From Acidobacteriota bacterium (GTDB lineage: Bacteria; Acidobacteriota; Terriglobia; Acidiferrales; UBA7541), in assembly GCA_028877145.1 (NCBI GenBank), contig JAGWOX010000008.1:1-37240 (forward strand): 37,240 nucleotides of DNA, given 5' to 3'. This document shows, piece by piece, positions 8,305-16,033 of this stretch. Below the pieces are notes generated by a model. The model was not told the origin of the DNA, ran no database searches, and worked only from the letters and a program-made list of their open reading frames with translations. How positions within the stretch are numbered: the first letter of the stretch is position 1; each line of letters starts with the position of its first letter. Position numbers and translations under genes: made by a program.

Positions 8305-8327
8305 GTAGCACAGCCTTCAGGCTGTGC
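8305..8327. repeat. GTAG-footed palindrome (REP-like) over the glcD stop codon
   Basis: GTAG (8305-8308) opens a perfect 9-bp hairpin, GCACAGCCT (8308-8316) / AGGCTGTGC (8319-8327), with a 2-nt apex TC. The glcD stop codon (8317-8319) lies in the apex, so the last residues of GlcD are encoded by one arm. The apex CCTTCAGG is shared with the element at 32867. On the glcD (minus) strand no T-run follows, so it is not a classic intrinsic terminator. Confidence 0.65.
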
Positions 8328-9765
8328 GCTTGTCCCCGCCCACAGCCGCGGGCGTATGAATCTCCCCGCATCCCTTGCCCACGGGAAAGATTTTCCCCGG
8401 ATTCAGCAGTCCCAAAGGATTGATGGCATTCCTCACGCGTTTCATCAACTCGAGATCCGCCTCGCTGAAGAGCAGCGGCATCAACCGGTCCTTCTCCATC
8501 CCCACGCCATGTTCGCCGGTGATCGAACCGCCCATCTCGATGCACAGAGTGATGATCTCGTCCGCCGTCGCGATCGCGCGCTCGGTTTCTCCCGGCTGCC
8601 GTCCGTCGAAGCAGAGCATGGGATGCAGGTTCCCATCGCCGGCGTGAAAGATGTTTCCCACTTCGAACCCGTGCCGCCGCCCGATCTCCGCGATGCGCCG
8701 CAACGCCTCGGGCAGCCGCGTGCGCGGAATCACGCCGTCCTGCACGTAGCAATCGGGAGCCACGCGCCCGGCCGCGCCAAACGCATTCTTGCGTGCCTTC
8801 CACAACGTTTCTCGTTCCCGCTCGTCCTTCGCAGTTCTCACCTCGCGCGCATGATTCGCGTTGCAAATGTCGATCACCCTCGCCGCCTGCTCTTCGGCCT
8901 CCTCGCGCGTCCCATCGACTTCGAGCAGCAATAGCGCCCCGGCATCGGCCGGCAGCCCCGCGTGAATCCACGACTCGACCACGCGTATCGTCCATCCGTC
9001 CATCATCTCGCAAGCCGCGGGCGTCACGCCGCGCGCCGTGAATGCGGCCACGGTCTCCGTGGCGTCATCCGGCGTATTGAAAACAGCCAGCATCGTCTTT
9101 ATGGATTCCGGCAGCCGCGTCAGTTTCGCCGTGATTTCCACCACCAGCCCCAGCGTCCCTTCCGATCCCACGAACAATCCCACGAGATCGCACCCTGTGG
9201 GGTCCACCGCGTCGCCGCCAATGCGCACCATCTCGCCATCCGGCAACACCACTTCGAGCGCCAGAATGTGATTCGTGGTCACGCCGTAACGTAGCGTGTG
9301 CGGCCCTCCCGCGTTCTCGGAAACGTTACCGCCGATCGTGCACGCCTTCTGGCTCGAGGGATCGGGCGCGTAATGCAGCCCCGCATGGGCCACGGCCCGC
9401 GAGAGGTCCATGTTCACCACGCCCGGCTCGACGACCGCACGCTGGTTCTCGTAATCGACGCTCAGAATGCGGTTCATCCGCGAGAAGACAACCTGCACGC
9501 CGCCCTCGCGCGCCAGCGCCCCGCCCGAAAGCCCCGTACCCGCTCCGCGCCCGACCATTGGCACCCCGTGCCGGTTCGACCACCGGGCAATCCCCGCCAC
9601 TTGGCCCTTGTCGCTGGGAAACACCACGCAATCGGGACGCCCGGTCTCCACCGACCCGTCATACTCGTACATGCGCAACTCTTCACCGCTCGCGAGCACC
9701 TGATCGCGCCCCACGATCCGCTCGAGTTCCGCAATCGCGTCCGGATTGATCCGTCTGTGTGCCAT
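8317..9765 (-). CDS. glcD: Glycolate oxidase subunit GlcD (FAD-linked)
   Basis: Catalytic flavoprotein of glycolate dehydrogenase, oxidising glycolate (possibly also D-lactate) to the 2-oxoacid. The 482 residues match the usual length (~499). The FAD-binding PCMH domain has GRGAGTGLSGG at about 72-82 and TIGGNVSENAGG at about 143-154. The C-terminal FAD-oxidase domain contains GNIFHAGDGNLHP, TGEHGVGMEKD and NPLGLLNPGKIFP. Presence of glcE and glcF downstream identifies it as GlcD rather than a single-subunit D-lactate dehydrogenase. ATG 9765-9763 has no Shine-Dalgarno; a good -10 element sits only 12 bp upstream, so the mRNA may be nearly leaderless. Its extreme 3' end runs into a palindromic repeat that supplies the stop codon. 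Confidence 0.95.
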   Translation of the reverse strand: MAHRRINPDAIAELERIVGRDQVLASGEELRMYEYDGSVETGRPDCVVFPSDKGQVAGIARWSNRHGVPMVGRGAGTGLSGGALAREGGVQVVFSRMNRILSVDYENQRAVVEPGVVNMDLSRAVAHAGLHYAPDPSSQKACTIGGNVSENAGGPHTLRYGVTTNHILALEVVLPDGEMVRIGGDAVDPTGCDLVGLFVGSEGTLGLVVEITAKLTRLPESIKTMLAVFNTPDDATETVAAFTARGVTPAACEMMDGWTIRVVESWIHAGLPADAGALLLLEVDGTREEAEEQAARVIDICNANHAREVRTAKDERERETLWKARKNAFGAAGRVAPDCYVQDGVIPRTRLPEALRRIAEIGRRHGFEVGNIFHAGDGNLHPMLCFDGRQPGETERAIATADEIITLCIEMGGSITGEHGVGMEKDRLMPLLFSEADLELMKRVRNAINPLGLLNPGKIFPVGKGCGEIHTPAAVGGDKRTA

Positions 9766-9776
9766 GTCAGCGTTTG

Positions 9777-9805
9777 AATATAGTGTATCGCCGAGGCGCC
9801 GACAA
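9777..9805 (-). promoter_or_regulatory. Probable promoter of glcD (near-leaderless)
   Basis: On the minus strand TTGTCG (9805-9800) and TATATT (9782-9777, 5 of 6 to consensus) are spaced by 17 bp. Initiation would fall around 9770, about 5 nt before the glcD ATG. This agrees with the absence of a Shine-Dalgarno there. Confidence 0.45.
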
Positions 9806-9824
9806 ACGCCCGTAGACCTAGGTT

Positions 9825-9853
9825 GTAGGGGCGGGTTTCAAACCCGTCGCTAC
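9825..9853. repeat. GTAG...CTAC palindrome (REP-like), CGGGTTT class
   Basis: A 14-bp inverted repeat with two mismatches from GTAG (9825-9828) to CTAC (9850-9853). The core is CGGGTTT / AAACCCG around one central C. It shares GTAGGGGCGGGTTTCAAACC with the element at 10572. It lies in the 233-bp gap between divergent glcD and the gene at 9999. Confidence 0.65.
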
Positions 9854-9885
9854 ACGCGTGAAGGAGACAATCCCTAGAGTTGTTT

Positions 9886-9910
9886 GTAGGGCGGGGTCTC
9901 CCCGCCCTGC
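9886..9910. repeat. GTAG-footed palindrome (REP-like), GGGCGGGG class
   Basis: GTAG (9886-9889) leads into GGGCGGGG / CCCCGCCC (9889-9896, 9900-9907) with loop TCT. The GTA foot can pair with TGC (one G-T wobble), giving 11 bp. A further 6-bp inverted repeat, CGGTGG / CCACCG (9913-9918, 9929-9934), follows at once. It is 33 bp from the preceding palindrome. Confidence 0.6.
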
Positions 9911-9998
9911 AGCGGTGGAGCCTCTTGACCACCGTTGCCGCAAGGGAGTAGCCTGTCGCGAATCTCCATCGTCGATCTCGCTTCCAAGGAGGCTCCGC

Positions 9999-10556
9999 AT
10001 GGTTCACCTGACCGCCCTTTGGCTCCCCATCGTGCTCTCTGCCGTGATTGTGTTCATCGCCAGCTCCGTCATGCACATGGTGCTGCCCTACCACCGCAAC
10101 GACTACGGCCAGCTCCCCGATGAGAGCAAGGTTCTCAACGCCATTCGTGCCGCGGGCGTGAAGCCAGGCCTCTACATGTTCCCGTTCTGCACACCCAAGG
10201 AAATGAACACACCCGCTGCGGCAGAGAAATTCAAGCAGGGACCGGTCGGACAACTCACGGTCATGCCCAGCCGTCCCATCGCCATGCCGAAATTCCTGAC
10301 GATGTGGTTCGTCTTTTCCCTGATTGTCAGTTATTTCGTCGCCTATCTGACGGGCCGCACCCTGGCGCCCGGTGCGGACTACTTGCGCGTTTTTCAAGTT
10401 GCCGGGACCGCCGGGTTCCTCGCCTACGGCCTCGGCAACTTGAGCAACAGCATCTGGCGCGGCCGGCCCTGGTCCGTCACCATAAAAGAAGTGATCGACG
10501 GCCTGATCTACGGTCTGCTGACCGCGGGCACCTTCGGCTGGCTCTGGCCCCGCTAG
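9999..10556 (+). CDS. Conserved-looking membrane protein, unknown function
   Basis: The 185-residue protein has a hydrophobic N-terminal helix (about 4-28, with a V-M-H-M-V-L-P end), a soluble segment of ~65 residues (PYHRNDYGQLPDE and a Pro-rich part), then three more hydrophobic segments at about 103-122, 133-150 and 165-183. I do not recognise the family. ATG 9999 has an ideal AAGGAGG (9986-9992) six bases upstream. Open frame upstream of this consists of palindromic repeats and is not coding. A REP-like palindrome begins 15 bp after the stop. Confidence 0.82.
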   Translation: MVHLTALWLPIVLSAVIVFIASSVMHMVLPYHRNDYGQLPDESKVLNAIRAAGVKPGLYMFPFCTPKEMNTPAAAEKFKQGPVGQLTVMPSRPIAMPKFLTMWFVFSLIVSYFVAYLTGRTLAPGADYLRVFQVAGTAGFLAYGLGNLSNSIWRGRPWSVTIKEVIDGLIYGLLTAGTFGWLWPR

Positions 10557-10571
10557 CGCGTCACAGGAATC

Positions 10572-10604
10572 TCGTAGGGGCGGGTTTCAAACCCGCCCTT
10601 ACGA
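10572..10604. repeat. Long near-perfect palindrome with GTAG (REP-like)
   Basis: A 16-bp inverted repeat (10572-10587 / 10589-10604) with a single G-T wobble around one central C; the effective loop is TCA. It contains GTAGGGGCGGGTTT, the same unit as at 9825. It lies 15 bp after the membrane protein stop and could act as an mRNA 3'-end structure, but it lacks a T tract. The remaining ~160 bp to the VOC gene contain TTGACA (10660-10665) without a convincing -10. Confidence 0.7.
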
Positions 10605-10762
10605 TGCGATCAGGTTCACGTCGGAAAGGGTGTTGCGCTCAGGGTACTTCAGGTTGAATTTGACAAGCCTTTCCCGCGGCGGCTGCCTAAGCTTGCTGTG
10701 AAGCCAATGGCCCATCGGGGCCATGGAAGGCGGTCTCCAAGCCGAAGGAGAGGATCGCAGCC

Positions 10763-11221
10763 ATGAAACGAGTTACCGCCATCGGCGGAATTTTCTTCAA
10801 GTCCAGAGATCCCCAAGCCCTCTCGGACTGGTATGAGAAGCACCTGGGGATGAAGTCGCGATTCCCCGCGCCAGTCCAGTTCGATTGGCGAGACGCCGAA
10901 GATCCCTCGCAAAAAGGCTACACTGTCTGGGCTCCATTTCCCGCCGACACCACTTACTTCGAGCCTAGCCATGCTTCTTTCATGGTGAATTTTCGCGTGG
11001 AGAATATCGACGCGGTGCTCGATGCCCTCCGCAAGGAAGGTGTCTCCATCGACCCGAAGCGTGAAGACTCGCCCTATGGCCGCTTCGCTTGGGTCATGGA
11101 CCCCGAAGGAAATCGCATCGAGCTGTGGGAGCCCCCGCCCGAAAAAAAGATACAAAAGGCCAGGAAGCCTGCCAAGCGGCCGGGCAAACGCAAAAAGAGC
11201 CCTCGGAAAAAACGACCCTGA
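10763..11221 (+). CDS. VOC-family (glyoxalase/dioxygenase fold) protein with basic tail
   Basis: A compact VOC domain covers residues 1-123: ITAIGGIFFKS-type first strand, LSDWYEKHLGM, and the closing motif VMDPEGNRIELWEPP with the usual C-terminal metal Glu at 120. The family includes glyoxalases, fosfomycin-resistance proteins and dioxygenases; the substrate is unknown. Residues 128-152 form an extreme basic tail: 15 of 25 residues are Lys or Arg. Such a tail is not part of the VOC fold. ATG 10763 has GGAGAGG upstream. The gene is convergent with the ARPP-1 gene, with a small hairpin (CTGCGT / ACGCAG, 11290-11310) between their stops. Confidence 0.88.
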   Translation: MKRVTAIGGIFFKSRDPQALSDWYEKHLGMKSRFPAPVQFDWRDAEDPSQKGYTVWAPFPADTTYFEPSHASFMVNFRVENIDAVLDALRKEGVSIDPKREDSPYGRFAWVMDPEGNRIELWEPPPEKKIQKARKPAKRPGKRKKSPRKKRP

Positions 11222-11355
11222 AGATCTCGCCGTATCAGCGATTCTTTCTCGAGGCAATTCGGCCGGGGCGGGTAGTTTCCCAACTCCTTCTGCGTTTCGG
11301 ACAGACGCAGCGGCGCAGTCACGCGCCCCTGCGTCGCCCGTGTCATGCGCCTGAC

Positions 11356-12501
11356 TCAGGGATAGCGCAACGTGCCCAATTTGTTCCGTGTCGCCATTTT
11401 CGCGATGTGCAGATCGTAGCCCGTCTTCGGCAGCAGCGAAGCCAGCACGAACACCTTGAACCCGTCCCCGCTGATCTCCGTTCGCCGGAAGAGCCCTGGC
11501 TTGATGTCCACCGATTGATGGTTCCCCTCCATGTTGTCGAGAAAGGCCTGCGCGGATTGCACGCTTGGCGTTCCGCCGCCGGTGGGTCCAGTGACCATCG
11601 CGTCTGCCGCGTACGACCGGATCAATTTCGGCCAGTACCGCAAAAGCAGATCCGTGCTGGCGAATATATCGGCCCAGACGAATCGGCCATTCACCGCAAC
11701 GACGACGCCGACCGCGTGGCGATCACGCAGTTTTTCCACGAGGTCCCGATAGCTCTTCTCGATCGGCGCTGCGATGGCGTCGACGCGGTTCGCCACGGCC
11801 TGGTTCTTCATCACCTGCGCGTAAGACGTGGTCGAGCGCAGTTCGTCCGCTTCCGCTCCGCCCGCGCTACCGCCGATGACGCCGGCTTTCATCTTGCCCA
11901 CTTGCGCCCACACTTGCTCCTGGTTTGCGCTCCCCATCGCGCTGCCTCGCACTTCGGGCGCCGCCATCGCCGAGTTCATCGAGGAAAACTTCTTGCTCGA
12001 TGCCACCCAGCGGCCCGGTTCGACGCAAAAAACATCGAGCGCGATTGGATCGCTCTCCGGCGCAACGATCATGTCCTTCCCCACCACCCGATCCTGCCGG
12101 CCGCCCGTGACGATCTCTCCGGCGAGCAGAAGCAGCGGCCGGTCTGAATTGTTGACCAGCACCAGGCGGTTCACTTGCGGCCCGCTCCATTGCTCCGGGA
12201 TTGGGCCGTTGACGTCTCGTCCGCGAATCATCGTATCCAGCTTCCCGTATTCGGTCACGACCACTTCACCCGACCGCACACCCTGGTCGAGCGTCAGGAA
12301 CCCGGACGTATCATGTGTGACGGAAGCCACGACGGGAAACACGCTGAGATTGTTGTGCTCGATCGGAGCCAGCACCCTGTACTTTGGCCCGATGGAATCT
12401 GCCGGCCCGGTCGCTCTTGCCGGTTTGCGAGCATCGGCCGATGAGCCGAGGGAGACAAGTCCCAGAACCGCCAGACACACAGCCAGGGTTCGCCATTTCA
12501 T
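11356..12501 (-). CDS. Exported ARPP-1 / DUF6569-type protein
   Basis: The 381 residues begin with a signal peptide (MKWRTLAVCLAVLGLVSLGSSADA). The rest reads as an ARPP-1 domain: HNNLSVFPV near residues 49-57, LTLDQGVRSGEVVVTE at about 69-84, LVNNSDRPLLLLAGEIVTGGRQDRVV at about 115-140 (given here as its key parts LLAGE and GRQDR), and DVFCVEPGRW at about 156-165. The latter two blocks are the family's most conserved regions. The molecular function of ARPP-1 is not established. ATG 12501-12499 follows GGAGGATTCC; an upstream ATG is rejected because the signal peptide starts here. It is divergent from the second sigma factor, with 194 bp between starts. Confidence 0.8.
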   Translation of the reverse strand: MKWRTLAVCLAVLGLVSLGSSADARKPARATGPADSIGPKYRVLAPIEHNNLSVFPVVASVTHDTSGFLTLDQGVRSGEVVVTEYGKLDTMIRGRDVNGPIPEQWSGPQVNRLVLVNNSDRPLLLLAGEIVTGGRQDRVVGKDMIVAPESDPIALDVFCVEPGRWVASSKKFSSMNSAMAAPEVRGSAMGSANQEQVWAQVGKMKAGVIGGSAGGAEADELRSTTSYAQVMKNQAVANRVDAIAAPIEKSYRDLVEKLRDRHAVGVVVAVNGRFVWADIFASTDLLLRYWPKLIRSYAADAMVTGPTGGGTPSVQSAQAFLDNMEGNHQSVDIKPGLFRRTEISGDGFKVFVLASLLPKTGYDLHIAKMATRNKLGTLRYP

Positions 12502-12695
12502 GGAATCCTCCTCATGGCGCCTTTGAATCGTCCGCCGGGACGGCGCGGGGATTTTCCCGCCGGACGGGCCCTTTTCTGTATTCATCAGGAGAACGCACGT
12601 GTCCGCATTTCTTGCATCCCGCATCCAAGGAATTGAGACTATTCTGTCCTTGAGGTAACGGGCACCGGCCCGTCGAGCGCGTCACGAGGCTCGCC

Positions 12696-13577
12696 TTGGA
12701 ATCGCTGGCGCAAGAGCTCTACCGAAAAAGCGGAGCGGGGACCTACGGCCTGGGCAGCGGCGAATTCGCCGCGATCCTGGCGGAGATCGCCGACCGCTAC
12801 CTCCCGGCCGGCAGCAGCGAATCCGAAATCGAAAATCTGTATCGCGGCCTTCACGTCGAGGAAATTGCTCTGGCGCGAGCCTGCGCCGCGGGCAGTGAAC
12901 GCGCCTGGGAAGAGTTCATGAGCCGTTACCGCGAGAAGCTTCGCGCTGCGGCCCTCGCCATCACGCGCGACGATTCCCGGGCGCGTGAACTCGCCGATTC
13001 CCTCTACGCGGATCTCTTCGGCACGCCAACGCGCGACGGCCGCCGCATTTCGAAACTGGCTCATTACTGCGGGCGGGGATCTCTGGCCGGCTGGCTGCGC
13101 ACTGTGCTCGCGCAGAGCTACGTGAATAATTACCGCGATGCCCGCCACACGGTGAGCCTCGATAGCGAAGGCGAGGGCAGGGAACCAGGCCATGCGCCCG
13201 AGGCGGACGCCGCTCCCGCAATCGATGCGCGCCTCGACGCTGCCACCGACGAAGCGCTGGCATCGATCTCCGCGGAGGACCGCTACCTGCTCGCCTGTTA
13301 CTTTCTCGACGAACGCACGCTGGCCGAGATCGGAAAGATATTGCGCGTTCACGAATCCACGATCAGCCGCAGGCTGGGCAAGCTGACGGAATCGCTCAGA
13401 GAATGCATTCTCGCCGGGCTCCGCTCTCGCGGCATGACGGACCGGCAAGCCCAGGAAGCGCTCGAAGTTGACGTGCGCGACATCGCCGTGGATATTCGAC
13501 GCAGATTGACGCAAGATTCCGCCGCCGGCGCGTTCTCCAGTGAGAAGCCCTTGCCGGCCGAAAAGGTGGAGACGTAA
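12696..13577 (+). CDS. Divergent sigma-70-like factor
   Basis: A 293-residue sigma factor with a ~60-residue N-terminal extension. Region 2 lies at about 61-115 (GSERAWEEFMSRYREKL, ARELADSLYADLF), followed by GSLAGWLRTVLAQSYVNNYRD (key part SLAGWLRTVLAQ). Region 4 lies at about 190-240, with the helix-turn-helix TLAEIGKILRVHESTISRRL. A C-terminal extension of ~50 residues is unusual for ECF factors. No ATG is available near the start; TTG 12696 is preceded by GAGG (12686-12689) and gives the whole domain set. The next gene, an anti-sigma factor, starts 17 bp downstream, so the two form a regulatory pair. Low similarity to standard ECF spacing makes its subgroup uncertain. Confidence 0.85.
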   Translation: MESLAQELYRKSGAGTYGLGSGEFAAILAEIADRYLPAGSSESEIENLYRGLHVEEIALARACAAGSERAWEEFMSRYREKLRAAALAITRDDSRARELADSLYADLFGTPTRDGRRISKLAHYCGRGSLAGWLRTVLAQSYVNNYRDARHTVSLDSEGEGREPGHAPEADAAPAIDARLDAATDEALASISAEDRYLLACYFLDERTLAEIGKILRVHESTISRRLGKLTESLRECILAGLRSRGMTDRQAQEALEVDVRDIAVDIRRRLTQDSAAGAFSSEKPLPAEKVET

Positions 13578-13594
13578 CCCGGCTCGGATCGCAT

Positions 13595-14899
13595 ATGGAG
13601 CAACTGCCCAAAATCGTCCGCGAGCGCCTGCGAGCAGGCCAGGCCGCAGACCACCCTGATCCCAACCTCCTCACTGCGTTCGCCGAAAACTCGCTCTCCG
13701 AGGCCGAGCGCCTGCCGGTCGTGAAGCACCTCTCGCGCTGCGCCGAGTGTCGCGAGGTGGTGATGCTCGCCACAAACGCAGCCGATTCCGGCGCGCCGGA
13801 AGCGACGTCGCCAGCAGGCGAAGTGGCCGCAGTGCAAATACGATCGCGGCCTTGGTTCCAAATGCCTGTAGTGCGCTGGGCTGCGCTCGCCGCGTGTGTG
13901 GGCTTGGCGGCAATTCTCGTCATTCGGCATGAGTGGAAGCAAACGACGCCCTCGGAAACGAATCTCGCGGCGAATAACGATGCGAACCGCGTCGCCAGGA
14001 CTCCACCCCCCGCGCCAGCGGAGGCGGAATCCAGGCAAAGCCTCGCGAAAGCCCAAAAGCCGGTTGGCGGCCCTGCCGGAAAAGCCAAAGCATTTCCTGT
14101 CCTCTCGGCATCGGCCGCGCGGCCGCGTGCGAAGCGGCGCGCGATGTCATCTGCCGGCCGTTCCGGTTCGGTGGGACGAGAGGGACGCGAATTGGCTTCT
14201 TCCTCAGCTTTGCAAATCACGTCCAGGCCGCTCAATGCAAGCAAGGGAGCACCGGCGGCGGCCGTCAACGGCGGCACCGGAAGTGCCGGTGGAGTGCCGG
14301 GCAAGCAGGCAATGCCTGCGATGGCGGATGCGGTTGCGGGCGGCTCAGCTTCGTCCTCAACTCCTGCGGGCCAATCGCAAAGCGCCCGACGCGTCGAGAC
14401 AGAGGGGGCCGCGGATGTTTTCAACTCGCCTGATTTCCAACCCAAGCCGGTCGTGCAATCCGTGCCCTCGGCGGGCGCTCCGACGGGAGTCGTAGGAGGA
14501 GCATTGCCAGGACCGGCGGTGAATGCGCCGCCTGTGTCGTTGAAGAAAGTCGCCAGCACGAACCCTCCGCAATGGACGCTGTCTTCCGATGGCGTTCTTG
14601 AGCGCTCGACCGACTCAGGCAAGACGTGGACGAAAGCCGATTTCGGAAACAGATCGCGTTTCCGCGCGCTCTCCGCGACCGGATTCGAAGTCTGGGCCGG
14701 CGGAGCCGACGGCCTGCTCTTTCACTCCTCCGACGGCGGCGCCCACTGGACGCAAATCCATCTCGTGGCCAATGGGATCCCGCTCACGTCCACGATCACG
14801 CACATCGATTTCACCGACGCCCAGCACGGCCGCCTGACCACAAACACCGGCGAAACGTGGCTCACCACAGACGCCGGCCACACCTGGCAAAGACAATAA
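13595..14899 (+). CDS. Anti-sigma factor with extracytoplasmic Asp-box (YCF48/BNR-like) repeats
   Basis: The 434-residue protein has three parts. Residues 1-60 form a zinc-binding anti-sigma domain with HxxxCxxC (H45, C49, C52). One transmembrane helix lies at about 94-110. After it comes a ~200-residue Ala/Pro/Ser/Gly-rich linker, then a C-terminal domain with three Asp boxes of pattern (S/T)xDxGxxW at 338-345, 378-385 and 424-431. Asp boxes are the turns of BNR/YCF48-type beta-propellers; three blades would be an incomplete propeller. The layout suggests an envelope sensor that releases the upstream sigma factor. Sensor function is inferred; the zinc motif, helix and boxes are directly visible. 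ATG 13595 lacks a good Shine-Dalgarno, consistent with coupling to the preceding gene. Confidence 0.85.
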   Translation: MEQLPKIVRERLRAGQAADHPDPNLLTAFAENSLSEAERLPVVKHLSRCAECREVVMLATNAADSGAPEATSPAGEVAAVQIRSRPWFQMPVVRWAALAACVGLAAILVIRHEWKQTTPSETNLAANNDANRVARTPPPAPAEAESRQSLAKAQKPVGGPAGKAKAFPVLSASAARPRAKRRAMSSAGRSGSVGREGRELASSSALQITSRPLNASKGAPAAAVNGGTGSAGGVPGKQAMPAMADAVAGGSASSSTPAGQSQSARRVETEGAADVFNSPDFQPKPVVQSVPSAGAPTGVVGGALPGPAVNAPPVSLKKVASTNPPQWTLSSDGVLERSTDSGKTWTKADFGNRSRFRALSATGFEVWAGGADGLLFHSSDGGAHWTQIHLVANGIPLTSTITHIDFTDAQHGRLTTNTGETWLTTDAGHTWQRQ

Positions 14900-14900
14900 T

Positions 14901-14919
14901 TCCGGCCGCCGTGGCCGGA
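14901..14919 (+). terminator. Hairpin directly after the anti-sigma gene
   Basis: TCCGGCC / GGCCGGA (14901-14907, 14913-14919) with a 5-nt loop begins two bases after the stop codon. TTTT follows only after eight bases, so termination is possible but not typical. The rest of the 129-bp gap to the next gene shows no clear promoter. Confidence 0.45.
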
Positions 14920-15028
14920 CACATGATTTTCGCCGCCAGGATCAGCCGTGCCGTCAAAACACTACTTTCGTTTGCCGTTCTGTTGACACCCGCGCACCGC
15001 CTGTGCTACCTGAACTTGGGAAAATCTA

Positions 15029-16018
15029 ATGTCCAAGCCAAGACTGCTCGCTACTCGTCCCTTGTTCGAGCCTGTGCGCAACCTGCTCGACGACCACTTC
15101 TCCATGGAGTATTGGACCAATCCCGAGCGCATCCCACGCGCCGAATTGCTTTCCCGCGTGGCGGGTAAGGATGGCCTCATCTGCCTGCTCACCGAAAAAG
15201 TGGATGAGGAGCTTCTCTCGGGGGCGCCAAACCTGAAGCTCGCCGCCACCGTTTCGGTCGGCTTCGACAATATCGACGTCGCCGCCTGCACGCGTCACGG
15301 CGTCGTCGCCACGAACACGCCCGGCGTCCTCGACGAAACCACCGCCGATTTCGCCTGGGTGCTGATTTTCGCCGTGGCGCGCCGCCTGCTCGAAGGCGTC
15401 GAGATGATTCAGTCGCAGACGTGGAAGGGCTGGGACCTCGATCAGCTCTGCGGAGCGGACGTCTGGGGCAAGACGCTCGGCGTTGTCGGCTTCGGGCGCA
15501 TTGGCCGGGCCGTCGCGCGCCGCGCCCGCGGCTTCGGCATGAAGATTCTCTATTCCGACGCGTTGCGCGTCGCCGAGGAAGTCGAACGCGAAGCGAGCGC
15601 CCAATACGTCGAATTCGATCGCCTGCTCTCCGAATCCGATTTCGTCACTCTGCACGTTCCGCTGCTCCCATCGACGCGCCACCTGATGTCCACTCCGCAA
15701 TTCGCCCGCATGAAGCGGTCCGCGTTTCTCATCAACACGTCGCGCGGCCCGGTGGTCGACGAAGCCGCGCTCGTCGCGGCTCTCGATTCCGGCAAGATCG
15801 CCGGCGCGGCCCTGGACGTTTTCGAAAACGAGCCGAACGTTCATCCCGGTCTGCTCGGCCGCAAGAACGCCGTGCTGACGCCCCACATCGCCAGCGCTTC
15901 GCTCGAAACGCGCACGAAAATGGCGATGATCGCCGCGCAAAATGCCATCGCCCTCTTCGACGGCCGCCGCCCGCCAAACGCGCTCAATCCCGATGTGCTC
16001 GAGAAATCCCGTGGTTGA
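15029..16018 (+). CDS. D-2-hydroxyacid dehydrogenase, probable glyoxylate/hydroxypyruvate reductase
   Basis: Reduces glyoxylate to glycolate or hydroxypyruvate to D-glycerate with NAD(P)H. The 329-residue protein shows the Rossmann loop GFGRIG at 154-159 and the catalytic triad R239 (NTSRGPVVDE), E268 (FENEP) and H286 (TPHIASAS). Asp176 after the second beta strand suggests NADH rather than NADPH preference. Overall similarity is to the GyaR/GHRB branch, which accepts glyoxylate. Its neighbours, a GlcG-like protein and glycerate kinase, support a C2/C3 hydroxyacid role. ATG 15029 is preceded by a weak GGGA. It cannot be told from sequence alone whether glyoxylate or hydroxypyruvate is the main substrate. 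Confidence 0.9.
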   Translation: MSKPRLLATRPLFEPVRNLLDDHFSMEYWTNPERIPRAELLSRVAGKDGLICLLTEKVDEELLSGAPNLKLAATVSVGFDNIDVAACTRHGVVATNTPGVLDETTADFAWVLIFAVARRLLEGVEMIQSQTWKGWDLDQLCGADVWGKTLGVVGFGRIGRAVARRARGFGMKILYSDALRVAEEVEREASAQYVEFDRLLSESDFVTLHVPLLPSTRHLMSTPQFARMKRSAFLINTSRGPVVDEAALVAALDSGKIAGAALDVFENEPNVHPGLLGRKNAVLTPHIASASLETRTKMAMIAAQNAIALFDGRRPPNALNPDVLEKSRG

Positions 16019-16033
16019 AAGGAGCGCGCGCCG

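Noticed and set aside
8305-8327. Hairpin as intrinsic terminator of glcD
   Set aside because: No T run follows on the glcD strand, the stem includes the stop codon, and glcE/glcF lie downstream in the same direction.
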